Assembly: GCF_006151805.1 (NCBI RefSeq)
Contig: NZ_VDDA01000005.1
Span: forward strand, 186,001-250,000
Length of the DNA stretch: 64,000 bases
Source of the DNA: Methylobacterium terricola
Lineage (GTDB): Bacteria > Pseudomonadota > Alphaproteobacteria > Rhizobiales > Beijerinckiaceae
Reading direction: 5' to 3'
The position numbers and the translations under genes are program-made. Below, piece by piece: positions 34,685 through 42,956 of the stretch. Under the pieces are notes generated by a model that was not told the origin of the DNA, did not search any database, and saw only the letters and a list, made by a program, of their open reading frames with translations. Positions within the stretch are counted from its first letter, which is position 1; the number at the start of each line of letters is the position of its first letter.

Positions 34685-35025
34685 CCCGTCGCTCCGTTCA
34701 AGCGCCGCGCCAAAATCCTGGATAGCGGGTCGGGCTTGCGGGCGGGTTAAGTGCGACGGGAGAAATGCGCGGCGTTCCACCCGACCCCTCCCCCCCTGTG
34801 CGGCGGAGGGGGCCCTCGAAGCGCGGCGGGAGACAGGTCGAAGGTTCCGGACGCGATGGGACCGTTCTGAAAGGCGCGAGCCGGATCCACGCCGCGCTGC
34901 CCCTCTCCCGGCCTGCTCCGCCGAGAGGAGAGTCGGCCCGCGCGTCACAGATGACCCGCGCGGAACGATTACCCCGCGAAACAGGTCAATTCATAAAAAT
35001 CCGCGATCCCGTCGCCAGGTCCCGG
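34685..35025. other. Intergenic region with one GC-rich hairpin
   Basis: No gene is supported in this 341-bp gap. A hairpin between the CCCCTCC run at about 34784-34794 and GGAGGGGG at about 34805-34812 resembles the dispersed intergenic stems of this genome. The part next to the small secreted protein gene is slightly AT-richer and shows nothing else recognisable. Confidence 0.4.
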
Positions 35026-35475
35026 TCACGGCTCCTCGGCCGACACCGCCGCCGGCGTCTCGCTGTCCGGCCGCGGCTCCGCATTGGCGAAGGCCTTGGT
35101 CGTCAGCAGCGGCTCCAGCCGCCGGGCGAGTTCCTGGCCGAGATGGCGCGCGTAGGGGCCCGTGAAGTAGCGGCCGCCGGCGCCACGGCCGTCGAGGTGG
35201 TCGCGGGCCTTGGTCATCGCGTCGACCTCGGGCCGGCACAGGAAGCCGATGACGCCGGCGGCCTCGTACCAGCGGCCGGCCCGGGCATGGGCGAGGGCCG
35301 CCGGGTTGTTGCCGATGGTCTCCGCGAAACAATCGGTCGCGGCCTGTTCCAGGGGAACAAGCACCGCGCGCCGGTGCTCGGCACGGGACGGAGCGGCCAC
35401 GGCCGGGTGGGCCGCGGCGGCCAGTTCCATTGCCGCGAGGGTGCAGATCGCGCTGTACAGCAGAGCTTTCATCAT
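35026..35475 (-). CDS. Small secreted protein of unknown function
   Basis: A 149-residue protein with signal peptide MMKALLYSAICTLAAMELAAAAHPAVA. The mature part has two cysteines (TDCFAETIGN and GFLCRPEVD), which could form a disulfide, and conserved-looking helices. ATG 35475 (or 35472) starts the signal peptide; an open frame to 35529 adds a polar lead that would disrupt it. No family recognised. Confidence 0.65.
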   Translation of the reverse strand: MMKALLYSAICTLAAMELAAAAHPAVAAPSRAEHRRAVLVPLEQAATDCFAETIGNNPAALAHARAGRWYEAAGVIGFLCRPEVDAMTKARDHLDGRGAGGRYFTGPYARHLGQELARRLEPLLTTKAFANAEPRPDSETPAAVSAEEP

Positions 35476-35647
35476 CCGGGCCTCGGCCGAATCAAACGCC
35501 TCTATCCCGGCAAGCCTCATGCCGATCAAGGGCGGATCTTGGGCGAAACCTGGAACGGGCGCGATTTTCGCGCCCTGTGTTACGGCTGCAAAGCGTCATC
35601 GGCCGATCCGGCCGCCCGGCGACGCTCGGGCCGTCCGCGACGCCTGC

Positions 35648-35707
35648 GTCAGCCGCGGCGCTTCCAGGTCAGCCGCGGCGCTTCCACGTCAGCCGCGGCG
35701 CTCGGCG
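35648..35707. repeat. Three tandem copies of a 20-bp repeat spanning a stop codon
   Basis: Copies begin at 35648, 35668 and 35688, each GTCAGCCGCGGCGCT. The third contains the TGA stop of the minus-strand gene ending at 35689, so the gene's last codons and stop have been copied twice downstream. Confidence 0.85.
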
Positions 35708-36072
35708 TTCCAGCGGCCCTTGCAGGAGGTGGAGCCGGAGGTGGTCCAGGTGCCGTTGCCGCTGCCCTCGGTGCCGAGGCGGCCGACCACCTGGGCGGCG
35801 GCGTCGCCCCGGCTGATCGTCGCCCTCACGGCGCCGCTCGGCTGCACCCGCCCGGAGACGGTGAAATCGCCGCCGCCGGCGTAGCGGGCCTGGCCGTTCT
35901 GGATGATCACGCCGTAGCGATAGGCGCGGTCGCAGGAGCCGCTCTCGGTGATGACCTCGACGCTCCAGGTGCCGTCGAAGCGGTCCGGCGCCTTGGCGGC
36001 GGTCCTGGCGATGGCGGGCGCGGCGGCGCCCAGACAGATTCCCGCCGCGAGGGCGGACACGATCAGCCTCAT
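35689..36072 (-). CDS. Small secreted protein of unknown function
   Basis: A 127-residue protein with signal peptide MRLIVSALAAGICLGAAAPAIA. The mature part looks like a compact beta domain (FDGTWSVEVITESGSCDRAYRYGVIIQNGQARYAGGGDFTVSGRVQPSGAVRATISRGD) with two cysteines (SGSC and TSCKGRW), likely disulfide-bonded. Similar proteins are widespread in alphaproteobacteria without known function. The 3' end lies in a 20-bp tandem repeat. Confidence 0.72.
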   Translation of the reverse strand: MRLIVSALAAGICLGAAAPAIARTAAKAPDRFDGTWSVEVITESGSCDRAYRYGVIIQNGQARYAGGGDFTVSGRVQPSGAVRATISRGDAAAQVVGRLGTEGSGNGTWTTSGSTSCKGRWNAERRG

Positions 36073-36161
36073 GGTCCTCAGGTCCCGGTTTTTGTCTCGC
36101 GACAAACTCGGCAGGACGGGCTTGGTTTCCGAAGGGCCCCGTCGGGACGCGGTTTCGGGGT

Positions 36162-37601
36162 CTATCCGACGGCACCGGCGGGCTCGGCCGCCAGGAGCGC
36201 GGCGCGCCGCAGGTCGCCGACGAAGGCCTCGTAGGCCTCCGGCCGCGCCGCATCGGGCAGGCGCAGCAGGTAGGACGGGTGGACGGTGATGAAGCCGTCG
36301 AACGGCTTGCCCGCGAAGGCCGCCGGCCCACGGGCGCGGGTGATCGGGATCTGGCGGCCGGACAGGGCCAGGACCGCGGTGGCGCCGAGCGCCACGACGA
36401 GGCGCGGGGCCACGAAGGCGAGCTCGCGGTCGAGCCACCAGCGGTAATGCGCGACCTCGCCGGCGGTCGGCGATTGGTGCAGGCGCCGCTTGCCCCGCAT
36501 CTCGAACTTGAAGTGCTTGACCGCATTGGTGAGGTAGGACCGATCGCGGTCGATCCCCGCCTCCCGCAGGGCCCGCGCCAGCAGCTGGCCCGCCGGGCCG
36601 ACGAAGGGCCGCCCCTGCAGGTCCTCCTGATCGCCCGGCTGCTCGCCGACGAAGGCGATGGCGGCCCCCAGTGGCCCTTCTCCAAGTACCGCCTGCGTCG
36701 CTCCGGGCACCAGCGGCTCGGAGGCGCGGATCACCGCGTTCAGCGCCTCCAGCGAGGCGGGCTCCTGCGCCGCCATGGCGGCGAGCGCCCGGGCCGGCAC
36801 CCGCTTCGCCGGTGCCTCCGGGGCACGCTCGATCATCGCGCCGACCCGTTGCCCGGCCGCGCGCACGAGCCCGGGGATCGCCGCGGTCTCGGGCATGTTG
36901 TGCCAGTACTTCTTCGGCATCTCCGCCCGCATCGCCGCGAGGTTGGTGCGGGCGGGGTTGAAGGTGCTGGAATAATAGTCGGTCCAGCCAGCCTCGAAGG
37001 CGTCCTGCTCGGGCACGTCCTCGCGCCGCCCCGGCGGGCCGAACGACAGGGCGCGCCCATCCCAATGCGCCGAGCCGTCCGGCGTCAGGATCGACCAGTC
37101 GAAGGACGGGAAGCGGGCGGAGAAGAACGGCGCCGCTTCCGCCAGGATGTGGTGCTCGGGCTCGAACCAGGCGGCGAACCGCTCGCGCCCTCCCTCCCCC
37201 GTGCCGGCCCGGCGGAAGCGCAGGAAGGCGTGCATCTTGTGCAGGTCGCGACCGATCGCCTTGCGCATCAGGTGCAGGCGATGGACCAGCGGGTCGCTGG
37301 CGACCTCGGCGATGTGGCGCTCGCCGTCCGCGACCCGCCGGACCAGCCGGTGGAGGAGGCCGTAGCGCTCGGGGTCGCGGTGCATGACGACGGCGGGGAT
37401 GAGGGCGGCCACCGCCCGCGGCAGCGCGAGGGCCGGTGCCGGTCCGGCCTCCGGCCCGTCCTCGGGAAACAGCGACTGCGCCTCCCCGGCGATCCAGGTC
37501 ACCGCGTCCGGCGCCACGCCGTCATGGACCAGCCGCCGGACCGCCGCGCGAAATCCGTCGAGATCGGCGCCCGGCCGCAGGCGGATGGTGCGACCCGTCA
37601 T
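36162..37601 (-). CDS. DUF4130-UdgX fusion, uracil-DNA glycosylase superfamily
   Basis: A 479-residue fusion. About residues 75-240 form DUF4130 (VVMHRDPERYGLLHRLVRRV; HKMHAFLRFR; EPEHHILAEAAPFFSARF). Residues ~300-470 are a family-4-like uracil-DNA glycosylase of UdgX type, with GEQPGDQED at 319-327, KRRLHQ at 371-376 (His375 matches the histidine that UdgX links covalently to the abasic site), and HPSYLLR near the end. The protein contains no cysteine, so it cannot hold the [4Fe-4S] cluster of classical UdgX/UDG4 proteins. The start overlaps the stop of the radical SAM gene (ATGA); the two families are known genomic partners. Confidence 0.9.
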   Translation of the reverse strand: MTGRTIRLRPGADLDGFRAAVRRLVHDGVAPDAVTWIAGEAQSLFPEDGPEAGPAPALALPRAVAALIPAVVMHRDPERYGLLHRLVRRVADGERHIAEVASDPLVHRLHLMRKAIGRDLHKMHAFLRFRRAGTGEGGRERFAAWFEPEHHILAEAAPFFSARFPSFDWSILTPDGSAHWDGRALSFGPPGRREDVPEQDAFEAGWTDYYSSTFNPARTNLAAMRAEMPKKYWHNMPETAAIPGLVRAAGQRVGAMIERAPEAPAKRVPARALAAMAAQEPASLEALNAVIRASEPLVPGATQAVLGEGPLGAAIAFVGEQPGDQEDLQGRPFVGPAGQLLARALREAGIDRDRSYLTNAVKHFKFEMRGKRRLHQSPTAGEVAHYRWWLDRELAFVAPRLVVALGATAVLALSGRQIPITRARGPAAFAGKPFDGFITVHPSYLLRLPDAARPEAYEAFVGDLRRAALLAAEPAGAVG

Positions 37602-38812
37602 CAGAACAGGCTCAGCTGGCGCGGCGGCTCGGCGAGGCGGGCGCGCAGGTCGAGCCGGTCGGTGAGCCGCACCGGCGCGTAGTCGGCCGCGATCAGGAAC
37701 GGCCGGGCGCGCTTCAGCCCCGAGGTCAGCCGCGCCACATCGTCGAGCCGCAAGGTGGCATGCCGGCGCGCCGCCACGATCTTGTCGACCGCCCGCACGC
37801 CGAGACCCGGCACCCGCAACAGCATCTCGCGGTCGGCCTTGTTGACGTCGACCGGGAACTTGTCGCGGTTGCGCAGCGCCCAGGCGAGCTTCGGGTCGAC
37901 GTCGAGGGCGAGCATGCCGGATTCGGTCGCCCCCGCCACGTCGTCGGGCGAGAACTCGTAGTACCGCATCAGCCAGTCGGCCTGGTACAGCCGGTGCTCG
38001 CGCTGGAGCGGCGGGGATTTGCTCGGCAGGATCGAGGCCGCGTCGGGGATCGGGCTGAACGCCGAGTAGTAGATCCGCTTGAGGCCGTAATGGTCGTACA
38101 GGCGGGCGCTGGTCCGGATCAGCGATTCGTCGGTGCTGGCATCCGCCCCGACGATCACCTGCGTCGATTGCCCGGCGGGGGCGAAGCGGCGCTTCTCCTC
38201 CTTGGCCTGCAGGATGCGCTCGCCCATCTGGCCCATCGCGGTCTGGATCGCGGCGCCGTCCTTCTCCGGCGCCAGGCGCTCCAGGCTCGCCTCGGTCGGC
38301 AATTCGAGGTTGATCGACAGCCGGTCGGCGTAGAGCCCGGCCTGCTCGATCAGCCACGGGCTCGCCTCGGGGATGGTCTTCAGGTGGATGTAGCCGCGAA
38401 AGCCGTGGCGCTGCCGCAGGGTCTTGGCCACCCGGATCAGCTGCTCCATCGTGTGGTCGGGCGAGCGGATGATCCCGGAGGAGAGGAACAGCCCCTCGAT
38501 GTAGTTGCGCTTGTAGAACTCGACCGTCAGCGTCACCACCTCGTCGACCGAGAACCGGGCCCGGCGCACGTTCGACGAGCGCCGGTTGACGCAATAGGCA
38601 CAGTCGAACAAACAGTAATTGGTGAGCAGGATCTTGAGCAGCGAGACGCAGCGCCCGTCCGGCGTATAGGCGTGGCAGATGCCGGCCCCGGTGGTCGAGC
38701 CGAGCCCGCCGGCCTCGGCCTTGCGCTTCGGCGCCCCGGACGAGGCGCAGGAGGCATCGTACTTCGCCGCATCGGCGAGGATCGTCAGCTTCTTCTTCAG
38801 GGCATCGTCCAT
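37601..38812 (-). CDS. Putative DNA modification/repair radical SAM protein
   Basis: A 403-residue radical SAM enzyme of the family linked to UDG/DUF4130 proteins (TIGR03916-like). The cluster-binding motif CLFDCAYC follows LLKILLTNY near residue 65. SAM-barrel features include IEGLFLSSGIIRSPDHTMEQL and LSINLELPTEASLERLAPEK. The C terminus has a helix-hairpin-helix (VNKADREMLLRVPGLGVRAVDKIVAARR) suitable for DNA binding. The reaction is unknown. It is translationally coupled to the downstream UdgX fusion, suggesting sequential action on DNA. Confidence 0.9.
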   Translation of the reverse strand: MDDALKKKLTILADAAKYDASCASSGAPKRKAEAGGLGSTTGAGICHAYTPDGRCVSLLKILLTNYCLFDCAYCVNRRSSNVRRARFSVDEVVTLTVEFYKRNYIEGLFLSSGIIRSPDHTMEQLIRVAKTLRQRHGFRGYIHLKTIPEASPWLIEQAGLYADRLSINLELPTEASLERLAPEKDGAAIQTAMGQMGERILQAKEEKRRFAPAGQSTQVIVGADASTDESLIRTSARLYDHYGLKRIYYSAFSPIPDAASILPSKSPPLQREHRLYQADWLMRYYEFSPDDVAGATESGMLALDVDPKLAWALRNRDKFPVDVNKADREMLLRVPGLGVRAVDKIVAARRHATLRLDDVARLTSGLKRARPFLIAADYAPVRLTDRLDLRARLAEPPRQLSLF

Positions 38813-38984
38813 GGCCGCAACCTGGGCTCTGTTCCTGCTTCGTTCAAGGCGGAAGGCGACGCATCCCCGTGGTCGAAAGCCGCATCGGGGGCGAGGGCAC
38901 CGGGCTGCGCCCGTCGGGAACCCGCCCCGTGCCCCATCGTTGTCTGCCCGATTGGAGTTCTTCTAATTCGCAAGGAGGCACGAC

Positions 38985-39194
38985 ATGGCGACCACCCCGT
39001 CCGCGAACTGCCACAGCTGCCGCTACTACGACGACCACAAGGTCAATGGTGCCGCCGCGCAGGGAGAAGAGGGCCTGTGCCGCTTCAACCCGCCGGTGAG
39101 CCAGCCGGAGCCGCAGGGCCACGGCCTGTGGCCGGTGGTCTCGGCCCAGGATTGGTGCGGGCACTTCTCGCCGGAGATGATGGCGGGCGAGTAA
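38985..39194 (+). CDS. Small cysteine-containing protein
   Basis: A 69-residue protein with CHSCRYYDD at residues 9-17, then LCRFNPP and a late DWCGHF, giving four cysteines and two nearby histidines: a plausible zinc or iron-sulfur site. The ribosome site GGAGG lies seven bases before the ATG and an intrinsic terminator follows, so this is a compact single-gene unit. Function unknown. No transmembrane segment. Confidence 0.8.
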   Translation: MATTPSANCHSCRYYDDHKVNGAAAQGEEGLCRFNPPVSQPEPQGHGLWPVVSAQDWCGHFSPEMMAGE

Positions 39195-39222
39195 GCCGTC
39201 CGTCAGGGTGAGCTTCAAGGAG

Positions 39223-39247
39223 GGCCGGCCCATCAGGGTCGGCCTTT
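39223..39247 (+). terminator. Intrinsic terminator of the small Cys protein gene
   Basis: GGCCGGCCC, loop ATCA, GGGTCGGCC, then TTTCAATTGTTT: a 9-bp stem with one G-U pair and a T-rich tail, 28 bp after the stop. The most typical rho-independent terminator in the window. Confidence 0.8.
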
Positions 39248-39362
39248 CAATTGTTTAAGGCTTCGGTCCACCATCCCGCCGGGCGGACCGCCTGCACCAT
39301 CGGAACCCCGCCACCCCCGACACGTTGCGCAGGCTCCCTCCCTCAACCCGGATGGTCAGCCG

Positions 39363-40700
39363 ATGCCGGACGACGTCACCGCCCTCTCGCGCCGCAGCCT
39401 GATGATGGCCGGCGGCGCCACCCTGGTGGGGATCGGCAGCGCGTCGGCGCAAGGGGTCCCCGGCCCCCAGCGCCCGGTCGATACCGGCAAGGTCGAGGAC
39501 GGGCGCGTGTCGTTTCCGAACTGGCGCGGTCCGTCGGACCGTCCTTCCCCGCCCCCGCCGGCGCCGCTGCCGCCCGGTGAGCGCGTCGGCTTCGCCATCG
39601 TGGGTCTCGGCCGGCTCTCGCTCGAGGAGATCCTTCCCGCCTTCGGCGAGTGCCGCAAGGCGCGGCCCGTGGCGCTGATGTCGGGCTCGCCCGACAAGGC
39701 TAAGGCGGTGGCGGCGCAGTACGGGATCAAGCCGGAGGCGGTCCACGGCTATGACGGCTGGGATGCGCTCGCCCGCAATCCGGAGGTGAAGGCGGTCTAC
39801 ATCGTGACCCCGAACGCCCTGCACCGCGACCAGGTGATCGCTGCGGCGGGCGCCGGCAAGCACGTGCTGTGCGAGAAGCCGATGGCGGTCTCGTCCGGCG
39901 AGGCGCGGGCGATGATCGACGCCTGCGCGGCCGCGAAGGTCAAGCTGATGATCGCCTATCGCTGCCAGTACGAGCCCTACAACCGCGAGGTCGTGCGGCT
40001 GGCGCGGGGTGGGAAGTACGGCAAGGTCAAGCTGATCGAGGCGACCAACACCCAGACCATGAGCCTGCCCGAGCAGTGGCGCATGAAGAAGGCGCTCGCC
40101 GGCGGCGGCGCGCTGCCGGATATCGGGCTCTACTGCCTCAACGGCGTGCGGGCGCTGATGGGCGAGGAGCCGGTCTCGGTCCAGGCGCAGATCCAGTCGC
40201 CGGACGATCCGCTCTACCGCGAGGTCGAGGAGACGGTGGCCTTCACCCTGCGGTTTCCCTCCGGCGCGCTGGCCCTCTGCTCCACCAGCTACGGCGCGCA
40301 CGAGACGCGCTCGCTCACCGTGCAGGCCGAGGGCGGCGCGATCCAGCTCCAGAACGCCTTCGCGTATCAGGGCCAGCGCCTGTTCCTGAGCCACCGCGAG
40401 GGCAAGGCCGAGGCGCGCGAGGAGCGCGTGCTGGGGGAGAAGAACCAGTTCGCCCTCGAGATCGATCACATGGCGACCTGCATCCTGGAGAACCGCATCC
40501 CCCGCACCCCGGGCGAGGAGGGCCTGCAGGACCAGATCCTGATGGAGGCGATCTATGAGTCCGCCCGGACCGGCCAGAGCGTGGCGCTCAAGCCGCCGGA
40601 GCGGAGCGTGGCCAAGGGCGACAAGGACCAGGGCGAGAAGGGACGGGACGGCAAGCCCCTCGATCCGACCCGCGGCCCCGAGCCGGAGGATGCGGGCTGA
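39363..40700 (+). CDS. Tat-exported Gfo/Idh/MocA oxidoreductase (GFOR-like)
   Basis: A 445-residue protein with a twin-arginine signal (ALSRRSLMMAGGATLVGIGSASA). A Pro-rich linker (PSPPPPAPLPPGE) follows, then the Rossmann domain (GFAIVGLGRLSLEEILPAF), the CEKPMAVSS motif, and the GFO C-terminal domain with GGGALPDIGLYCLNGVRALMG. It resembles glucose-fructose oxidoreductase of Zymomonas, which is also Tat-exported with bound NADP. The tail is charged and probably disordered (AKGDKDQGEKGRDGK). Substrate unknown. It converges on the aldolase gene with an 18-bp gap. Confidence 0.85.
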   Translation: MPDDVTALSRRSLMMAGGATLVGIGSASAQGVPGPQRPVDTGKVEDGRVSFPNWRGPSDRPSPPPPAPLPPGERVGFAIVGLGRLSLEEILPAFGECRKARPVALMSGSPDKAKAVAAQYGIKPEAVHGYDGWDALARNPEVKAVYIVTPNALHRDQVIAAAGAGKHVLCEKPMAVSSGEARAMIDACAAAKVKLMIAYRCQYEPYNREVVRLARGGKYGKVKLIEATNTQTMSLPEQWRMKKALAGGGALPDIGLYCLNGVRALMGEEPVSVQAQIQSPDDPLYREVEETVAFTLRFPSGALALCSTSYGAHETRSLTVQAEGGAIQLQNAFAYQGQRLFLSHREGKAEAREERVLGEKNQFALEIDHMATCILENRIPRTPGEEGLQDQILMEAIYESARTGQSVALKPPERSVAKGDKDQGEKGRDGKPLDPTRGPEPEDAG

Positions 40701-40718
40701 CCGGGGCGGCGATGGTGT

Positions 40719-41870
40719 CTACCACCCGTTGATCCGCGGCCACACCGCCGTCACGCGGTTCTCGCCGTCGAGGACGTGGTAGCGGTCGTGCTGCGCGCCG
40801 GTGGCGCAGGCATGGTTCGGCAGGATGCGGATCTGCGCGCCGATCGCCAGGTCCGGCAGGACGGCATCCGAACCTGCCCTCACGGCGACGATGCCGTGCT
40901 CCTGGTTGGCGTCCGTCACCAGGAGGTCCGGATAGGGCCGGCCGGCAAGGTCGCAGACGAGGCCGTAGCCCTGGTCGACCGCCTGGCGCGCGGTGCCGCG
41001 GTCGCGCGACAGGGCCATCCAGCCGGCATCGACGATGATCCAGCCCTTCGCCCGCTGGTGGCCGATCACGGTCGCGAGCACCGACACGGCGATGTCCCCG
41101 ACCGCGACCGAGCCGACGCCGGCCTGGAACAGGTCGCCGAGCATGTAGACACCGGCCCGGACCTCGGTGATGCCGGTGAGGTCGCGGGCGAAGCGCGCGG
41201 TCGGGGTCGAGCCGACACTGACCACCGGGCAGGGCAAACCCGCCGCCCGAAGGGCACCCGCCGCCGTCACCGCGGCGAGCCGCTCGTGCTCCGCCGCCGC
41301 CGCGAGCGCCTCGGGATCGCGCAAGCCGTAGCTGTCGCCGGCATGCAGCATCACGCCGCGCAATTCCGCGCCGCCCTCCGTGAGCGCGCGGCCGATCGCC
41401 ACCAGGGTGTCGCCGTCATCGGGCGCGACGCCGGAGCGGTGGCCGTCGGCATCGACCTCGATCAGCACCGGCACCGGGTCGCCGCTCGCGCGGGCGTGGA
41501 ATCCCACCGCTTCCGCCTGCTCCAGGCTGTCGAGGACGATTGCGAGGTCAGTGCCCCCGGCGCGGATCGCCGCGACCCGGGGCAGCTTCGTCGGGGCGAT
41601 GCCGACGCCGTAGATCAAGTCGCGCACGCCGCCGGCGGCGAAGAACTCGGCTTCCCGCAGGGTCGAGACGGTCGCCGGCCCCGTGGGCGACGCCATGGCG
41701 ATGCGGCCGACCTCCAGGGACTTCGCCGTCTTGAGATGAGGCCGCAAGGTCACGCCGAGGCCGGCGAGATGGGCGCGCATCCGCTCGGCATTGGCACGCA
41801 GGCGCGCCTCGTCGAGGAGCAGGCAGGGGGTCGGCAGGGTGTCGAGCGGCTCGACCATGATCGCGTCCAT
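40719..41870 (-). CDS. D-threonine aldolase-like PLP enzyme
   Basis: A 383-residue fold-type III PLP enzyme of the D-threonine / 3-hydroxy-D-aspartate aldolase group. PLP is held by the Lys in LRPHLKTAKS near the N terminus. The C-terminal metal site is in PNHACATG, the His-x-Cys motif that binds divalent metal in these aldolases. Cleavage of D-beta-hydroxy amino acids to glycine and an aldehyde is the family reaction; the exact substrate is unknown. Two Met starts are close: ATG 41870 touches the GGGAGG ribosome site directly, while ATG 41858 has a 12-base spacer and may be the true start. A LysR gene lies divergently about 94 bp away. Confidence 0.85.
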   Translation of the reverse strand: MDAIMVEPLDTLPTPCLLLDEARLRANAERMRAHLAGLGVTLRPHLKTAKSLEVGRIAMASPTGPATVSTLREAEFFAAGGVRDLIYGVGIAPTKLPRVAAIRAGGTDLAIVLDSLEQAEAVGFHARASGDPVPVLIEVDADGHRSGVAPDDGDTLVAIGRALTEGGAELRGVMLHAGDSYGLRDPEALAAAAEHERLAAVTAAGALRAAGLPCPVVSVGSTPTARFARDLTGITEVRAGVYMLGDLFQAGVGSVAVGDIAVSVLATVIGHQRAKGWIIVDAGWMALSRDRGTARQAVDQGYGLVCDLAGRPYPDLLVTDANQEHGIVAVRAGSDAVLPDLAIGAQIRILPNHACATGAQHDRYHVLDGENRVTAVWPRINGW

Positions 41871-41963
41871 CCTCCCGTCGCGACGATTCCGGCCCGCAGG
41901 AAGCACGGGACGGGCGCGGCCCGCCATTAACGCCGTCTGCCTCCTGCATTAAGCTCGCTCTTC

Positions 41964-42884
41964 ATGCTCGGCCCCGACGACCTCCGCTTCTTCCTCGCCA
42001 TCGCCGAGGCGCCCTCCCTGGCGGCGGCGTCCCGCGCCCTCGACGTGTCGCCTCCGGCGGTGACCCAGCGCCTGCGCGCCCTCGAGGAGCGGCTCGGCGT
42101 GCATCTCGTCGACCGGACCGGGCGCCATCTCTCGCTCACCGACGAGGGCGAACTGGTTGCCGAGCGCGGCCGGGCGATCCTCGGCTCCCTCGGCGACCTC
42201 GACGAGGCGCTCGCCGCCCGGCGCGGGCAGGTGGTCGGGCATCTGCGGATCGTCGCGCCGCTCGGCTTCGGACGGGCTTATGTCGCCCCGGTCGCCGGTT
42301 CGTTCCAGGCCGCGCATCCGGAGGTCGCGATCGACCTGAGGCTGTCCGACCGGATCGGCGGCGTGCCGGAGGCGGCCTTCGACCTCGCGATCCATGTCGG
42401 CCCGATCGCTCACGCGGCACCCGGCCTGATCGCCCGCCGCCTCGCCCCGAACGACCGGCTCCTCTGCGCGAGCCCGTCCTACCTCGCCGCTCACGGCCAC
42501 CCGGCGTGCCCCGGCGACCTGCGGGCGCATGCCTGCATCGCCCTGCGGGAGAACGACGAGGACGTGACCCTGTGGCGGTTCCGACAGGACGGCACCGAGG
42601 ACCGGGTGCGGATCGAGCCGCGCCTGTCGAGCAACGACGGCGAGGTCGTGCGCGGCTGGGCGCTCGCCGGGCGCGGCCTCATCCTGCGCTCGGAATGGGA
42701 CGTCGCCGGCGACCTGCGGGCCGGGCGCCTGGTCCGGCTCCTGCCCGGCTACGCCCTGCCGGACGCCCCCGTGACCGCGCTCCTCGGCGCCCGGCGCCAG
42801 GCCCGCGCCGCCCGCACCCGGCGCTTCCTCGACGCGCTCGCAAGCGCCCTCGACCCGCCGCCGTGGCGTCCCTCAACGCCCTGA
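41964..42884 (+). CDS. LysR-family regulator divergent to the aldolase gene
   Basis: A 306-residue LysR regulator. HTH: DLRFFLAIAEAPSLAAASRALDVSPPAVTQRLRALEERLGVHLVDRTGRHLSLTDEG. The effector domain contains GHLRIVAPLGFGRAYVAPVAGSF and the DVTLWRFRQDG region typical of the group. Divergent placement with a short shared promoter region makes the neighbouring D-threonine-aldolase-like gene its likely target. No family palindrome could be assigned with confidence. Confidence 0.9.
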   Translation: MLGPDDLRFFLAIAEAPSLAAASRALDVSPPAVTQRLRALEERLGVHLVDRTGRHLSLTDEGELVAERGRAILGSLGDLDEALAARRGQVVGHLRIVAPLGFGRAYVAPVAGSFQAAHPEVAIDLRLSDRIGGVPEAAFDLAIHVGPIAHAAPGLIARRLAPNDRLLCASPSYLAAHGHPACPGDLRAHACIALRENDEDVTLWRFRQDGTEDRVRIEPRLSSNDGEVVRGWALAGRGLILRSEWDVAGDLRAGRLVRLLPGYALPDAPVTALLGARRQARAARTRRFLDALASALDPPPWRPSTP

Positions 42885-42956
42885 CGCCCCGCGCCTCACG
42901 CGAACGCGATGCCGACGGCCTCGCCAGCGCCGCAGAGTCCGGGTAACCCGGAAGCC

